Positions 46,972-57,599 of a stretch of 64,000 nt of DNA are shown here, in pieces (positions within the stretch are counted from its first letter, which is position 1; every line of letters begins with the position of its first letter). The notes below the pieces were generated by a model. It saw only the letters and a program-made list of their open reading frames with translations. It did not search any database and had not been told where the DNA came from. The stretch spans positions 15,255,001-15,319,000 of the forward strand of contig JAUCMP010000028.1 of assembly GCA_030770545.1 (NCBI GenBank). Reading direction: 5' to 3'. The stretch comes from Macropodus opercularis. Its lineage: Eukaryota > Chordata > Actinopteri > Anabantiformes > Osphronemidae. A program made the position numbers and the translations under genes.

Positions 46972-49900
46972 ATGGCATCACCAAACCCACTCGCCAGTGC
47001 AAACACTGCCTTCTCCTTGGCTTTGCTCGGGAAGCTGGGCGACAATGACAAGTTTGCAAACATCTTCTACTCTCCCTTTAGCATCTCCTCCGCTCTGGCT
47101 ATGGTGATGCTGGGGGCGAGAGGAAACACGGCCACGCAGATGTCAGAGGTACGGCCCTCACGCAGCAGGTCGCTTCGCCTGATCGTGTTGATTCTGTCGA
47201 GTTTCTAATTTTATATTTTTGAAGGGTTCCTTACAGAAGAGACGAGTGTTAGTAGGGCACTGCAGGCGTGTAAGACCACATTAAGCATGAATCACCAGTT
47301 TTGTCTTTCAGCGTAAGCAAAAACTACAAAGATCGCGTCTGTTTAAACTTCGACTGGGTTTTATGGGGCTGCACTGTGTTGTGTTGCTATGGGAACATGA
47401 TATGGACATTTGAGGACAATAAAGCTCTAGGTGTAGTAAAGTAATCTGCACACTGTGTAGATTCCTCTTTAGCTGAATGCAATCTACTCCAGTGACACAG
47501 TAACTGATTGACTCTTGATAATCTCTGACTGTGCCCTAATGTTATCCAGTAACACGGAGAGTCTGTCAGAAAGCAGTGTTGAAGCTACAGTAGATTTATG
47601 CCTCATCAGTAAAGGTCAGTGTGCAGTAATATTCTGATGTATACTTTATGCACCATGAAGACAATAAACCCTTCACACATTTAGTTTGTATTATAGAATG
47701 AACAGCCGTTTGCGACAACCAGCACAATAAGACATTCAGCAGAGGTGAGGAACGAGGCCATTCTGTGACCCTTTTATAACTTCTGACTAAAGCACACCCA
47801 GCCACACCCAGCTATGTCAGTCTAGTGGCAGCTCGTGGGCAGGGCACAGCCTCACCCTTAACGCTACACGAGTCTGTGCTTGGGAAACGGTCAGACCTTC
47901 GAAAAATTGAGTGTGTTAATCAGCGATTACAACATATGTTTAGAACAGTTGTTTGAAGAGCATGATGAGTGTCAATAGTGCGGAGGTTAATCTGTTAATA
48001 GTGCTAACATCAACAATAAGAGACCAAAACTGCCATTCACAGTAGTTTTCACAACATGTGAGATGTATTAAATTCACGTACACAAGCTTAAGCTGTTGTG
48101 AAAGATCGTGGATAACATTTCTTGATTTTCTGCTCATTCTGACACTTTTTTATGTCCAAATACAACCCGTTTAAAATGTGTCTTCTCTAAAATGTAATCA
48201 ACAAATGAGATTTATAAATCACTGACTAAATTCACGCGATGAATCATTTGGACATGTGAAAAAGCCCCTTGGCTTATATAACATCACAGTGAGTTACAAT
48301 AGTCTAATCATGATAAGACAGAAGCCTGCACTGATAAATTCCTTGGGCTCGGCTCCATGCATGACTTAGTAAGAGAAACCAGGTTTGTGATTGTGTAAAT
48401 TTGAGCAGAGCAAAGGTAAGAATAACATGAGTTGGGATACCAGCCACTAACTTTTTGTAACTTGCTACTTAGACAACTGGCCAACATCTGCTTCATGCAT
48501 GAATCATACATTTACAGTAGTGGATGGCAACAAAACATATGTGCAGTGGTCTCATTGGGGACTTGGAAAGATTGAAAAAATAATAAGAATTCAGTACAGT
48601 TTACAAACATGCAACTTGACTTGTCCCATGAGGCAATACTTGTTATAATATAATAATCAATAATTATATAATAACTGGACAGCTGCAGATCAAGGTGCTG
48701 CTACTTGAAGGACCAGCTTGTTGTGCTGCCTTTCTGTTTAGGGTTACTCATGCATGTTTCTTGTCTCATTACAGCCAATGCAAACACAAAAGTAACATAA
48801 ACTCCATAAACATTTTGGAACCGTTCCAGCGGATGCATGTTTCCCTTGAGCCATTGCTTTAAAGTGCAACTTACCAGCTGCTGGTAATCCCAGTTTGTGC
48901 CTGACCGCCACTGTTTAAAGTTTATGTTAACACAGCAAGCTGAGAGATGTACTCAGGGTGTAGTCCGTGATAAGGTTGCCCACTCAAGTGGAACAATGCA
49001 GCAGAGTAAGAACCTGATGATTAATCCTAAGGCAATGACGCTTCCCAAACCTCCAGGCTGTATACAGGGGCTGAAATGAAGATTTTGAGATTTCTGGAAG
49101 AGTAGAACGAGTACGACTCTGCATCGCTCTTACAGCAGGATATTTCTGAAACGTCCTGTACTACAGTGAACAATAAACATTACCTATAACAACTGCACCC
49201 CTAGGTTCTGGGCTTCACAAAGGCAGAAAGGCCACATGGTGGAGATCAGCATCATCAGGTCCAGATGCACCAGCAAGTCCAGAGCAAAAAGCCACATGGT
49301 TTACCAAAGGTGGTGACACAGTCAATGACAAGCTAACTAAGGCGCATTTCACTAACAGATGGTGCAGGTGGTGAAAGGGTCCATGTTGGTTTTCTGCTTT
49401 CATGTTGCTTTGCTAAATGCTGTGATGCTGCTCTTGTTTTATGGTCCTATTTTTTCATGCTTTCTTCCTGCTGTGGTGTTTATCTCTTCCAAGCAGCTGT
49501 TGGGAACCAACATGTTGTTTACTTATCACTTTACAAGCTTTAAAGTATTTTGTACACACTAATGATGATGTTTCCTTTTATTCATATCAAACATTCACAT
49601 GTGTCCATTGCTTTGCAAATACCAAGACGGCGGAGGGCTGATATGCCTTCGTGTGAGCTTTTTGCAGAGGTCGGAGCTTGGGCAGACATTTCTCTGGGTT
49701 CTTTAACATCACTAGAAATGTGGTTAAAGGATTCACTCTACTTTTACCATGTCAGTTTCTCTGTTGTTATATAGTTCAGATGTTTTCATATGCAATATGG
49801 ACTAAATACACATTTAACTACTGAAAGTGGTTAATTAAAGGCTCAGTGCATAAAAAATGTGTCTTATTTGTCACATTTGAAAATAATTTTCCCCCTGTTA

Positions 49901-52004
49901 ATCTTCAGGAACTAATTTGTACACTGCACTGTGATGCAAGTAGGTTCTATAGATTCCACTTGCATCCGCATTTGAAATGCCTAACCTTTTTGGATTTGTA
50001 TTGTAATCAATTAGAAAATGTAAAACACAAATATCAGGCATTTGTAGAAGCTCTCTTTATTTAACAGGTAGACTACCCTGGTGTAATTATACTTACCTAA
50101 CACCACTTCTTCTTTTTCACAGTGTCTGAAAACCAAGGACTGTCAGGGTGATGTCCACACGTCCTTTGGTCAACTGCTGCATGAGCTCAACAAACAGGAT
50201 GCTCCCTACTCCCTCAGCGTTGCCAACAGGCTCTACGGAGAGAAGTCGTACCAGTTTGTTGAGGTGTGCGTTTCAGTGTAATTGTGTGCGTGGATTTTCA
50301 TGGTGTGTGTGGTATTGTTCACATAAACACATTTTTGGTTGCTGAAGACAGAAATGCTGAACGAAGGCGTGTAGCAAGTGCATATTTACTGACTGATCGA
50401 CGCGTGTGCTGCATGCGTTTATTGTCGCAGGATTTCTTAGGAAAAACTAAGAAGCACTACGGAGCAGAGCTGGAGGCCGTTGACTTCAAGACCAACTATG
50501 AGGCGGCACGGCTCAACATCAACAGCTGGGTGGAGAAGAACACACAAGGTGGATCATACACAGCTCACTGTCTATTAATGTCAAATCCAGGTGCAATGAG
50601 ACACTGAGTCGTTTTTCACCTCGAGACTTTCCAGTTCTTCGTTACTACAAATTGTCCAGCAAACAGTTGCTGAAACACAAAACTTGTTGAACATTTGCGT
50701 CTTCTAGCTAAATAATATTGGGGTTTAGCTGAATATTACTGACTTGTGCTTTGTATTGTTAGCTAAAATTAAGGATCTGCTGGGCAACGGTGTGTTGGAT
50801 GAACTGACCCGACTGGTGCTGGTCAATGCCATCTACTTCAAAGGCAACTGGAACCGGAAGTTTCAGGAGAGCGACACAACGGACGCTGACTTTAAACTCA
50901 ACAAGGTAACATTAGGACGACACAAACGGAGACAATGTGTGTGATTCACAGTTTCTTGCTTCATGTCCAAACACTTGCTAAAGCTTATGCTGCCTTTAAA
51001 ACACAGTTCCGATATCCTCACCTGTTGGCTTTTTACTCGCTCAGCCTGGAATCCTTCAGAATGGTGTTAGTTCAGTATTTATTGTTTGACTTTGCTTTTA
51101 CAGAATGACACTAAACCTGTGAAGATGATGTACCAGAAGGCTAAGTTCCCCTTAACTTACATCCCTGAAGTCAGCTGCCAGGTAATCAAGAAGTTCTAGC
51201 TAATAAAATAAAAATGACAAGGTTTTGTTTTAGTTGCATATAATCTCATAACCCCTCCTGCTACTATACAAACCACCAAACACTGGTGCGAGCAGTGTAA
51301 ACTGTGCAGTGTGTTTGCTGTGATGTTGACAGATCCTGGAGATGCCTTACAAAGGGAAGGATCTCAGCATGCTCATCTTCCTGCCCAACAGCATAGAGGA
51401 CAGTTCAACTGGCCTGGAGAAGGTATCGCACGCAGACACTTGCTGTACACGTCCACTTCGCACTGACTCCCAAACGATGAATAATAATAATAATAATCAA
51501 TGTGGCGTCCACCCCAGCTGGAGAAGGAGCTGACCTACGAGAGATTTGTAGACTGGACTCGTCCAGACATGATGGATGAAGTTGAGGTCCAGGTTAGGTT
51601 GCCCCGCTTCAAGATGGCGGAGACGTACGACATGAAGAACGTCCTGGTCAGCATGGGCATGGTGGATGCCTTCGACTCGAGGATGTGTGATTTTTCAGGT
51701 AGAACTAATTCTAACTACTACTTGTAGATCCCCGCTTTGCACAGCGAGCTCATTAAAACTCCCTCCTTCCGTCACAGGCATGTCTCCAGCAAACGATCTG
51801 GTGCTGTCAAAGGTCGTCCATAAAGCTTTCGTGGAGGTGAACGAAGAGGGAACCGAGGCTGCCGCTGCCACCGCTGCCATCATGATGCTGCGCTGCGCTA
51901 TGCCTAGACCCGCCTTCAACGCAGACCACCCCTTCCTTTTCTTCATCCGGCACAACCCCACCAAGAGCATCCTCTTCGTCGGCCGATACTGCTCCCCTGA
52001 GTAG
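46972..52004 (+). CDS. serpinb1: Clade B serpin, serpinb1-like copy 2 (P1 Arg)
   Basis: This is the tandem paralogue of the gene at 41050-45218, with the same exon pattern. Coding exons: 46972-47148, 49205-49309, 50123-50263, 50431-50548, 50763-50905, 51104-51181, 51333-51422, 51518-51698 and 51778-52004, giving 419 aa. Shared marks are IFYSPFSISSALAMVMLGAR, VLVNAIYFKGNW, the hinge EEGTEAAAAT (367-376) and FNADHPFLFFIRHNPTKS. Aligned on the hinge, P1 is Arg383 and P1' Cys384 (MMLRCAMP). The copy 1 and human residue is Cys, so copy 2 is expected to prefer trypsin-like proteases. The CD-loop exon is short (35 codons, residues 60-94), His/Gln-rich, and differs from copy 1. The third-exon acceptor (CACCCCTAG) was found from phase and the opening VLGFTKAE. 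AATAAA is at 52440. A unique symbol for the copy cannot be given from sequence alone. Confidence 0.92.
51480..51498 (+). repeat. (AAT)n simple repeat
   Basis: Six AAT units in the short intron before the ninth coding exon of serpin copy 2, about 20 bp from the acceptor. Confidence 0.85.
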
Positions 52005-52439
52005 AACAGAATAGAAAAGAATTCATTACAATTTATTCAGAGTCACCGCTCCGAGCTTTCTGTAGCTGATCACGCCTCGAGTTCCCTTATTTTAACAACA
52101 GACCACCATCATGGTGCTTGATATTCTAAGGTTTAGACGAGCGACTGTGTGTATATCCTGTGCCTGCCTTAACTCGGGTTTCTGCACTGTTTGCCTCTTT
52201 GTGCCTTGTGTTACCTTTAGGATGTGGTTTACTTTGTCAGTCCTTTCTTGTAGCCCTATTTGCTGCACCCATACACGAACCTGGTTTATCGGTCAGTGTA
52301 GTTTATTTTATCTTGCACCTATAAACACATGGAAGAATTTCATCACACGCAAACTTCAGCTACACTAAGTAAAGGCTGAATATATATCTAAAGTGCAATT
52401 ATATAGAACTGTATTGTGATGCATATATTGAATGTAAGC

Positions 52440-52445
52440 AATAAA
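52440..52445 (+). other. Candidate polyadenylation signal, serpin copy 2
   Basis: AATAAA about 436 bp after the stop codon, followed by a T-rich stretch (CTTTCCTTTCCTTTT) at 52466-52480 that could be the downstream element. Confidence 0.6.
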
Positions 52446-52639
52446 GCGAGTGCTTGCATAATACTTTCCTTTCCTTTTATTTACAAATCTACAGTTTTTA
52501 TGTTTTCTGTCTTAAAACACTGTATTTGCCTGAGAATGAATCTTTAACCTAAATTAACAGAAATATAATTCTAAAGATTTATAGTATGTCTTTTTTTTTT
52601 TTAAAGCATATGCGCATGCATCTGCTCAACACTTTATAG

Positions 52640-53190
52640 CAGCGTTTCCAAACCTTTCTGAGCCACAGCACATATTTTACATCAGAAAAATCACACAAAA
52701 CCTATAAATAATGAAAATCTAGTCTCAGTTTAATTGACAGAGGAACTTCTTTCTTTCTTTAACGGCTCCAGGGCCGAGCATCTCTTTTCAGATCTTTTCA
52801 GGCAGTATCGATGTCTCTGCTTCGGTGTGTAGCTGTTTGGATTTAGTGACGAGTTCAGTAACTTTGTAGCGTTCAGGATTTTCTCACTTGATTTCGTGGT
52901 TTGTACTTTTCCCTCACACCAGTCAGTGGAGTTGGCTCGGTTGGTTCCCCTGTAGAAGTCAATCCAAAGACAAAATAACCTTCAGTTCAGCTTGACTGTG
53001 TCCTGTGAACCGTACTTGTTGCGGTTCATCCGGCTGGTGGCAGTGGGACGTTGGAACTTGGTCGTGGAAACGTTTCACTGTTTTGCTTGTCACTACACGC
53101 CGCTCGCTTAGAGAAACGATCCGGTGAAACTGGATAGTGTTGCGAGGCACACCTGATGATTTCTCATGGCACACAGATTGGAAATCACTG
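52640..53190 (+). mobile_element. hAT-type non-autonomous transposon with 8-bp target duplication
   Basis: The element is flanked by identical CTTTATAG octamers at 52632-52639 and 53191-53198. Its ends are imperfect inverted repeats: CAGCGTTTCCAAACC on the left and, read in reverse, CAGTGATTTCCAATC on the right. An 8-bp duplication and CAG-starting termini are hAT hallmarks. The 551 bp show no transposase frame. A diverged truncated relative is at 35442-35990. Confidence 0.85.
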
Positions 53191-53199
53191 CTTTATAGG

Positions 53200-53780
53200 T
53201 TATATTTTGATCTGGAAGTGTACTGCAGATTGAGTCTATATTTGGTCAGCAGTGCACCGTGTTACCTCAGTGTTTATATTATAGATGTATATTCTATTTG
53301 GTGGCTAAAATCTGTCAGGTTGAGTAGCTATTAGAAACATGTTTTTTTAGTTTGATGCATACAATATGAGGAACATGGTATGCAATTGTAAAAGCAGGGG
53401 AGGAAGGTAACCAAGCAGATTTACTAATGTACTGGCGTATTTGTTAATGGAATGGAGTATATGTTATCTACTAATAGAACTATTGTTCTTTTAGGTACTG
53501 TTTGACAGCTGTAGTTGGCTACTTGTTGCAGATGCATGTGCTCAAAACAAAATGAAGGAAATATTACGACGTTTATATTTTACAGTCTCTACACTAACAA
53601 CAGTCTTTGTTCTTTTTAAGTCGACTTGTATTATACAGAAACAGTATCAAATTCAGTTTAAATTAAGTGAAGTACTTCATTTTCTACTCAAAATAAGCTA
53701 CAGAAGTGATACTTCCCACTTGGCAGTTATTGTACTTGCACTTTTACTTCTGTACTGATTTTGTGCACTTGTGTACTTGT
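53200..53780. other. AT-rich spacer with no gene seen
   Basis: Between the hAT element and the LINE fragment. Short open frames only, with no motif or paired splice sites. Confidence 0.4.
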
Positions 53781-53789
53781 ATTGTTCAA

Positions 53790-54362
53790 GATCAATCAGA
53801 TCAAGCAGTGCACACGGTTGAATTGTTGGCTATTACAGCAGCTTTACAGTGGGACGAACAGGTTAAACCACACAAAGTTATTCTGTGCTCAGACTCTAGT
53901 TCAGCGTTATTCTGCATAAAGTCATTTTCATCCCAGAGTAGACAGGATTTAGTCAATGAAATCTGAGAAACTCTACTCAGAATATAAAACCTAAAGACAG
54001 CAGTTACGTTTATGTGGATACCGGCTCACAAGGGAATTAAAGGGAATGAGGTCAGACTCATTGGCAACACAAGCAAGAAGGAAAAATGACATCCAGAAGG
54101 AAGTGGGATGATGAGAGTAACAGGAGGACAATATAAGAACACGGTTAAGTTGGGTCAAACAAAACTGAATGAGTCTTTACACCAAACGGGAGACATCAGT
54201 GAGGTTTGTGTGGTTTTTGTCAAGCAGTAGAACATGTGTTATGTCTGTCACTGGAAGCCCAGGGACGGAGCGGAGCTTTGGTGCCGCACTACAGCACAGC
54301 AGGCGGCGGTAACGCACCTGAACAGTGGATGCCACCCGCCAACAAAGGCAAGAAGAAGAAGT
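53790..54362 (+). mobile_element. LINE 3' end with RNase H domain (degenerate)
   Basis: The frame at 53790-53966 reads VHTVELLAITAALQW and ILCSDSSSALFCIKSF, the core of the RNase H domain found at the end of some non-LTR retrotransposon ORF2 proteins. It continues, with frameshifts, through a CGYRLT/GIKGNEV-like part and a Cys-rich tail around CGFCQAVEHVLCLS (54209-54250). The end has the phrase GGCGGCGGTAACGCACCTG and an (AAG)n tail at 54350-54362. It is 5' truncated and inactive. It ends 180 bp before the pigm start codon. Confidence 0.75.
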
Positions 54363-54541
54363 ACTTCCGGAACACTTCCGCGTTATTTTCCGTTTAGAAA
54401 CAAAGTTGTGGCATTTTTGTCAGTAGATCTCTACACAGTAATGGTGAATGGCGTCGGATAAACCAACACTTCTTTCATTTCATACCGCTTTATCATCTGA
54501 AGGCTAAGCAGCTAACGCGGCTCCTGCCTGCTGCGCCGGCG

Positions 54542-57400
54542 ATGGACAGGCTGGCGTCCCAGCTGACATCCAAGCTGACGGGCAAGCGCGGTCTCTTCGC
54601 GGCTTCCTTCGCTATACGACTCGCCTTGGTCGTTTATGGGGAGCACCAGGACCGGACTATGGCCGTGAAGTACACCGACATCGACTACCACGTGTTCACC
54701 GATGCCGCAAGGTTCATTACCCAGGTGACGTTAAACCCGTGAACACCGGGTGAAGTAGGGACCGTCGATAAATGACTGACAGCTTCATGCGTTGTTCAGA
54801 GCGGGTGGATGACATAATAAATATAATATCATAGACTACAAACCAAAACTACAGTATTTGCATAAATGTTTTATCAGTCTAACATTTGCAAATATAAAAT
54901 CAGAGTATAAATACAAATAAATACAAATGACACTTCCAGATTTTAGATTTGACAAATTAAAGTTGAAAGTACCTGTGACCTATTTTTTATGAGGAGCTTC
55001 TGAAATAATCTTGAATCATTTTCATACTGTGGGGAAATGTTTTCACAGGGCGAGTCCCCATACAACCGCTCCACCTACCGCTACACCCCTCTTCTCGCCT
55101 GGCTTCTCACCCCTAACGTCTACGTCAGCTTGCTGTACGGCAAGATCTTGTTTATCGCGTGTGACGTCCTGTCAGGCCTGCTAATCTACAGAATTCTCTG
55201 TCTGCACGGTCTGCGCTCTGAGGTTTGTGAGTCTGATTCTTTTCTCTCAGGTACAACATTGAGTCAAACGACCCATCGCGTGGAGGAGAGGCTTCTTGGT
55301 CGGTGCCCATAAGGTTGTGTTCTTGTGTTGGCTTTTTTCAGACTGCTCTGCGTGTTTCTTCGCTGTGGCTCCTTAACCCACTGCCCATCGGCGTATCCAG
55401 CCGAGGGAACGCCGAGTCTATCCTAGCAACTCTGGTGCTCGGGACCATACTCTGTGTGGAAAGTAAGAACGTGTGAGCCCTGTGTGTGTGCAGTTTCTAT
55501 CTATGACAATTAATTTTAATTTTATTTGTGAAAGTATGTCACAGTTAGCCCCAAAACAAACATTCTATATACGAATAAAGAGCACAAACAAAACTACACC
55601 TGCTGTATCTAAATACGACACATTATATACACTGTAGCACTAATATCCATTCAATAAATTCAGTGTCTCTTCAGCTTCCACAGTTGATTCAAAACTGTCA
55701 TCTCAAGTAAGGTTTTCAAAACTGTATGTAACACATAACAAATCTAACGACTCCACTTGAGCAGCAATAGGCAACGATCCCTTTAACTTAAGAAACCTCC
55801 AGCAGAACCGGGCACAGGGTGAGCGGGCATCAGCCTTGACCAGCTGGAGTAAGGGGACAGTGGGTACGTTGTACGTGGATGGAAGGAGGAAGCTGTATCC
55901 AACAAAGAAGAAGAAGAAGAAGAAGAAGAAATCGCTTCGTTTGCAGGGTGTTTAGAGTGTGGAGCTGTAAAGTCATGCATGTAATACTCTATGACTGCAG
56001 TTCTACTACTGCTACCTTCTTCCCTCTAGGCCGGCGTCTAATGTGGGCAGCTATTCTCTATGGCCTGTCGGTCCACATGAAGATCTACCCAGTCACGTAC
56101 GCCCTGCCTCTTGCCCTGACTCTGCGCCCACAGGTGACCCCAGCAGAGGAAGACAGACAGAGGTGGAGGAGCGTCATCAGGTTTATGGGCAGCTTCCTGA
56201 ATGCAGAGCTGTTCCTCTTTGCAAGTGTGGCTGGAGGAGTTTTCTGCATGCTCACGGCACTTTTCTATCACATGTGAGACTAATGAGATTGAAATGTAGT
56301 CATTTGTTTGAATGAATCCGTTACTTTGAATGAAAACCATGTGACTCCCCTCCTCCCTGCTCAGGTACGGCTGGCAGTTTCTTCATGAGACCTACCTCTA
56401 CCATCTGACAAGAAGGGATATCAGACACAACTTCTCGCCTTACTTCTATATGCTCTACCTCACTGCAGGTAGATTCCTTCTGTAATACTTACTTGGTTAC
56501 ATGTCTTTTCAACAACAGCGGGTTAACGTTTGTGTTTGATTGGAGCAGACAGCGGCTGGAGCCAGTGGCTTGGACTGGCAGCGTTCCTCCCACAGCTCGC
56601 TCTGCTGTTGCTGGCATCGTGGGCTTTTTATCCTGACCTGGCCTTCTGCTGTTTCCTTCACACGGCCATCTTTGTCTCGTTCAACAAAGTCTGCACTTCA
56701 CAGGTACGTAAGCCCTCAGTCCCTCGCCATCATTTTTTAAAGCTTCCTTTCCAAAACCTTTTTGGTGGAGACGAGCTAAAGAGTGAAGGTATGTCTCTCT
56801 ATAACAGTAACACATGTACTGATCACTTTATTAGGTACACCTGTACAATGTAATGCATTTTTACAAGCTTTAATGTTCTCACTTTTTATTAAGACTACCA
56901 GAAGGTTTGAGTATAGAATAGTCAGTAGTAGTGTAGTCTACCACCACATGAAGAACGCTGTGTTCATGCTGCTGCCATCCTTTACGTCTTTCAGTACTTC
57001 CTGTGGTACTTGTGCTTACTTCCTCTCCTCATCCCTCACCTGACCCTGTCGTTGAAGCGAGGACTGAGTCTGCTGCTTCTGTGGTTTGCCGGACAGGTAA
57101 ATGCTAAATTGAATGTTTAGAAGTTATTGTGTTACGTAATGTAACAAAACAAAATGTCTTTGAACGACACGTCTTGAATGATCAATGCATCCAGGTGTGT
57201 TTTGTTCTACAGTGTGTTCATTCTTTCACCAGGCTATTTGGTTGGGCCCAGCCTACTTCCTGGAGTTTGAAGGCTACAACACCTTCCTGCTTGTCTGGCT
57301 TTCTGGATTACTCTTCTTGATCATCAACTGTTTCATCTTGATTCAGATCATAGCCCATTACAAACCCACACGAACTTCACAGAGACTCAAGGCTGATTAA
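54542..57400 (+). CDS. pigm: pigm, GPI mannosyltransferase 1
   Basis: PIGM adds the first mannose, from dolichol-phosphate-mannose, to the glucosaminyl-acyl-PI core of the GPI anchor at the luminal side of the ER, in complex with PIGX. Coding exons: 54542-54724, 55049-55222, 55342-55462, 56030-56273, 56365-56468, 56549-56703, 56995-57096 and 57233-57400, giving 416 aa (human 423). The catalytic DXD motif is Asp46-x-Asp48 in KYTDIDYHVFTDAARF, in the first luminal loop. Further family marks are SPYNRSTYRYTPLLAWLL, NPLPIGVSSRGNAES, VHMKIYPVTYALPLAL and the hydrophobic segments of a multi-pass enzyme. The C-terminus is basic (HYKPTRTSQRLKAD). The ATG is the first in frame after a GC-rich leader and gives the expected N-terminal length. 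AATAAA is at 57573. Mammalian PIGM is, as I recall, a single-exon gene, so this structure is notable. Confidence 0.95.
55905..55930 (+). repeat. (AAG)n microsatellite
   Basis: About nine AAG units in the pigm intron between 55462 and 56030. It may be the tail of a retroelement, as the LINE at 54362 ends in the same unit. Confidence 0.9.
56815..56870 (+). repeat. Possible dispersed repeat fragment
   Basis: ACTGATCACTTTATTAGGTACACCTGTACA, in a pigm intron, resembles a phrase common in teleost repeats. Only about 55 bp are recognisable, so the family is not named. Confidence 0.3.
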
Positions 57401-57572
57401 CGTTCCAGTGATTTCAGTTTGTATTGTAACAAATACTGGGGCCTTACTGGTGATTACACTGTTACGTTAGTTATCATTATACTTTACAGTTGAATTCAAC
57501 ACTGTTCATACAAATAGATGACCATTATTTAAATTGAAATAATACATTCCCTGCCACGCATTGATGTAATGC

Positions 57573-57578
57573 AATAAA
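57573..57578 (+). other. pigm: Candidate pigm polyadenylation signal
   Basis: AATAAA 173 bp after the pigm stop codon, the first hexamer downstream. Confidence 0.6.
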
Positions 57579-57599
57579 AAACACGTCCATTAAACACGC

